A stretch of 64,000 nucleotides of DNA from Desulforapulum autotrophicum HRM2. GTDB taxonomy: Bacteria > Desulfobacterota > Desulfobacteria > Desulfobacterales > Desulfobacteraceae. The stretch spans positions 2,294,001 to 2,358,000 of the forward strand of contig NC_012108.1 in assembly GCF_000020365.1 (NCBI RefSeq), written 5' to 3'. A program made the position numbers and the translations under genes. Every line of letters starts with the position of its first letter. Positions within the stretch are counted from its first letter, which is position 1. Below, piece after piece: positions 63,458 through 64,000 of the stretch. The notes under the pieces were generated by a model. That model did not search any database. It had not been told where the DNA came from and saw only the letters and a list, made by a program, of their open reading frames with translations.

Positions 63458-63490
63458 AACAACCCCTGAGCTAAAGACTCGGGGGTTGTT
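63458..63490. terminator. Bidirectional terminator between uspA-like gene and leuA
   Basis: AACAACCCC...GAG pairs with CTC...GGGGTTGTT (one T-G pair), with a seven-base loop. It separates two convergent genes. Confidence 0.75.
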
Positions 63491-63501
63491 TCGCCGGTAA
63501 A

Positions 63502-64000
63502 CTAAAGCGCCTCCAGTCTCACCACGGGATTGGATTTGAGATACTCCAGCCGGTTGAGTCCGTTGATGTAGGCAAGGGCACTTGCGGTGATGATGTCAGG
63601 GTCCGATCCCTTTCCAAGGGCAACGATACCACCCTCTGAAAGGCGTACCGTTACTTCGCCCTGGGAATCTGTTCCCTCGGTAAGTGCGCTCACGGTAAAA
63701 CGGAGCAGTTCGGATTTGGTACCGGTCAGTCGGGAGATGGTATTGAACACAGAGTCAATGGGTCCGTTGCCTTCTGTGGCACCCTTAACCAGGCGGTCGT
63801 TGATGGTTAGATGAACGCTGGCATGGGGGCAGACGGTGGTGCCGCTTGAAACATGGAGATATTTGAGACAGAATACCTCTGATCCCCTTAAAACCCCTTC
63901 GTTCACAAGTGCGTCAATATCCTCATCAAGGATGCTCTTTTTCCTGTCAGCCAAATGCTTGAATTTTTCAAACACAATGTTGAGTTCTTCCTCGGACAGG
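63502..64000 (-). CDS. leuA: 2-isopropylmalate synthase, C-terminal part
   Basis: The frame is open to the window edge (residues LSEEELNIVFEKFK continue upstream of the first ATG), so the gene starts beyond the window. The visible part is the LeuA regulatory domain: ASVHLTINDRLVKGATEGNGPIDSVFNTI, GTDSQGEVTVRL, and the ending DPDIITASALAYINGLNRL. It binds leucine for feedback. Citramalate synthase is a less likely alternative, because the allosteric pattern fits LeuA better. Confidence 0.9.
   Translation of the reverse strand, partial: LSEEELNIVFEKFKHLADRKKSILDEDIDALVNEGVLRGSEVFCLKYLHVSSGTTVCPHASVHLTINDRLVKGATEGNGPIDSVFNTISRLTGTKSELLRFTVSALTEGTDSQGEVTVRLSEGGIVALGKGSDPDIITASALAYINGLNRLEYLKSNPVVRLEAL

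Overview
The window is bacterial chromosome, most likely from a marine sulfate-reducing deltaproteobacterium of the Desulfobacteraceae type (Desulfobacterium-like). That is an inference from the gene mix: a GlcD/GlcF-type oxidase, a TAXI-TRAP transporter, HDOD, HD-GYP and GGDEF proteins, a FeeM-like acyltransferase, PEP-CTERM proteins and a probable selenoprotein. No rRNA gene is present. There are three complete tRNA genes (Leu-UAA, Lys-CUU, Phe-GAA) and one tRNA-Phe fragment.

Layout. 1-19.8 kb is core chromosome: the end of a FAD oxidase and its Fe-S partner, a DUF2279-like protein, tRNA-Leu, an acyl-CoA ligase, an HD-GYP protein paired with a cNMP-binding/methyltransferase protein, tRNA-Lys, hemL, an Mpl-type ligase, an atypical hemerythrin, an SF2 helicase, an HDOD protein, a FeeM-like acyltransferase, and a histidine kinase/lipoprotein/sigma-54 response regulator operon laid out like glrK-qseG-glrR. 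52.6-64 kb is core again: rsmE, valS, a receiver-GGDEF protein, lepA, a TAXI-TRAP transporter with a UspA protein, and the end of leuA.

Between them lies an integrated genomic island of about 32.7 kb (19882-52587). Its ends are a 48-bp direct repeat of the 3' part of tRNA-Phe. A tyrosine integrase lies against the intact tRNA, and the displaced tRNA 3' end with its original terminator remains at the left boundary. From left to right the island holds: a ribbon-helix-helix gene coupled to a small BFD-like [2Fe-2S] gene with an in-frame UGA and a SECIS-like hairpin; a methyltransferase/helicase/GIY-YIG nuclease operon; a run of small accessory genes (zinc ribbons, annealing-like protein, DUF2958, RadC); a 4.59-kb Mu/Tn7/IS21-type transposon with clear ends and a 6-bp target duplication that splits a small zinc-ribbon gene; a noncoding stretch with tandem repeats; two PEP-CTERM-system genes; an IS4-family element; a MerR-like regulator and a family-A-polymerase-like protein; and a regulatory module of four 16-bp palindromes, a sigma-54 activator with a variant GAFTGA loop, upstream repeats, a sigma-54-type promoter and a ParB-methyltransferase fusion, followed by a probable excisionase and the integrase.

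No conjugation genes are seen, so the island looks like an integrative element that replicates or moves with help, and that carries defence and metal/redox cargo. The most notable observations are the probable selenoprotein, the sigma-54 circuit inside the island, and the transposon with precise ends and an internal 69-bp-period repeat.
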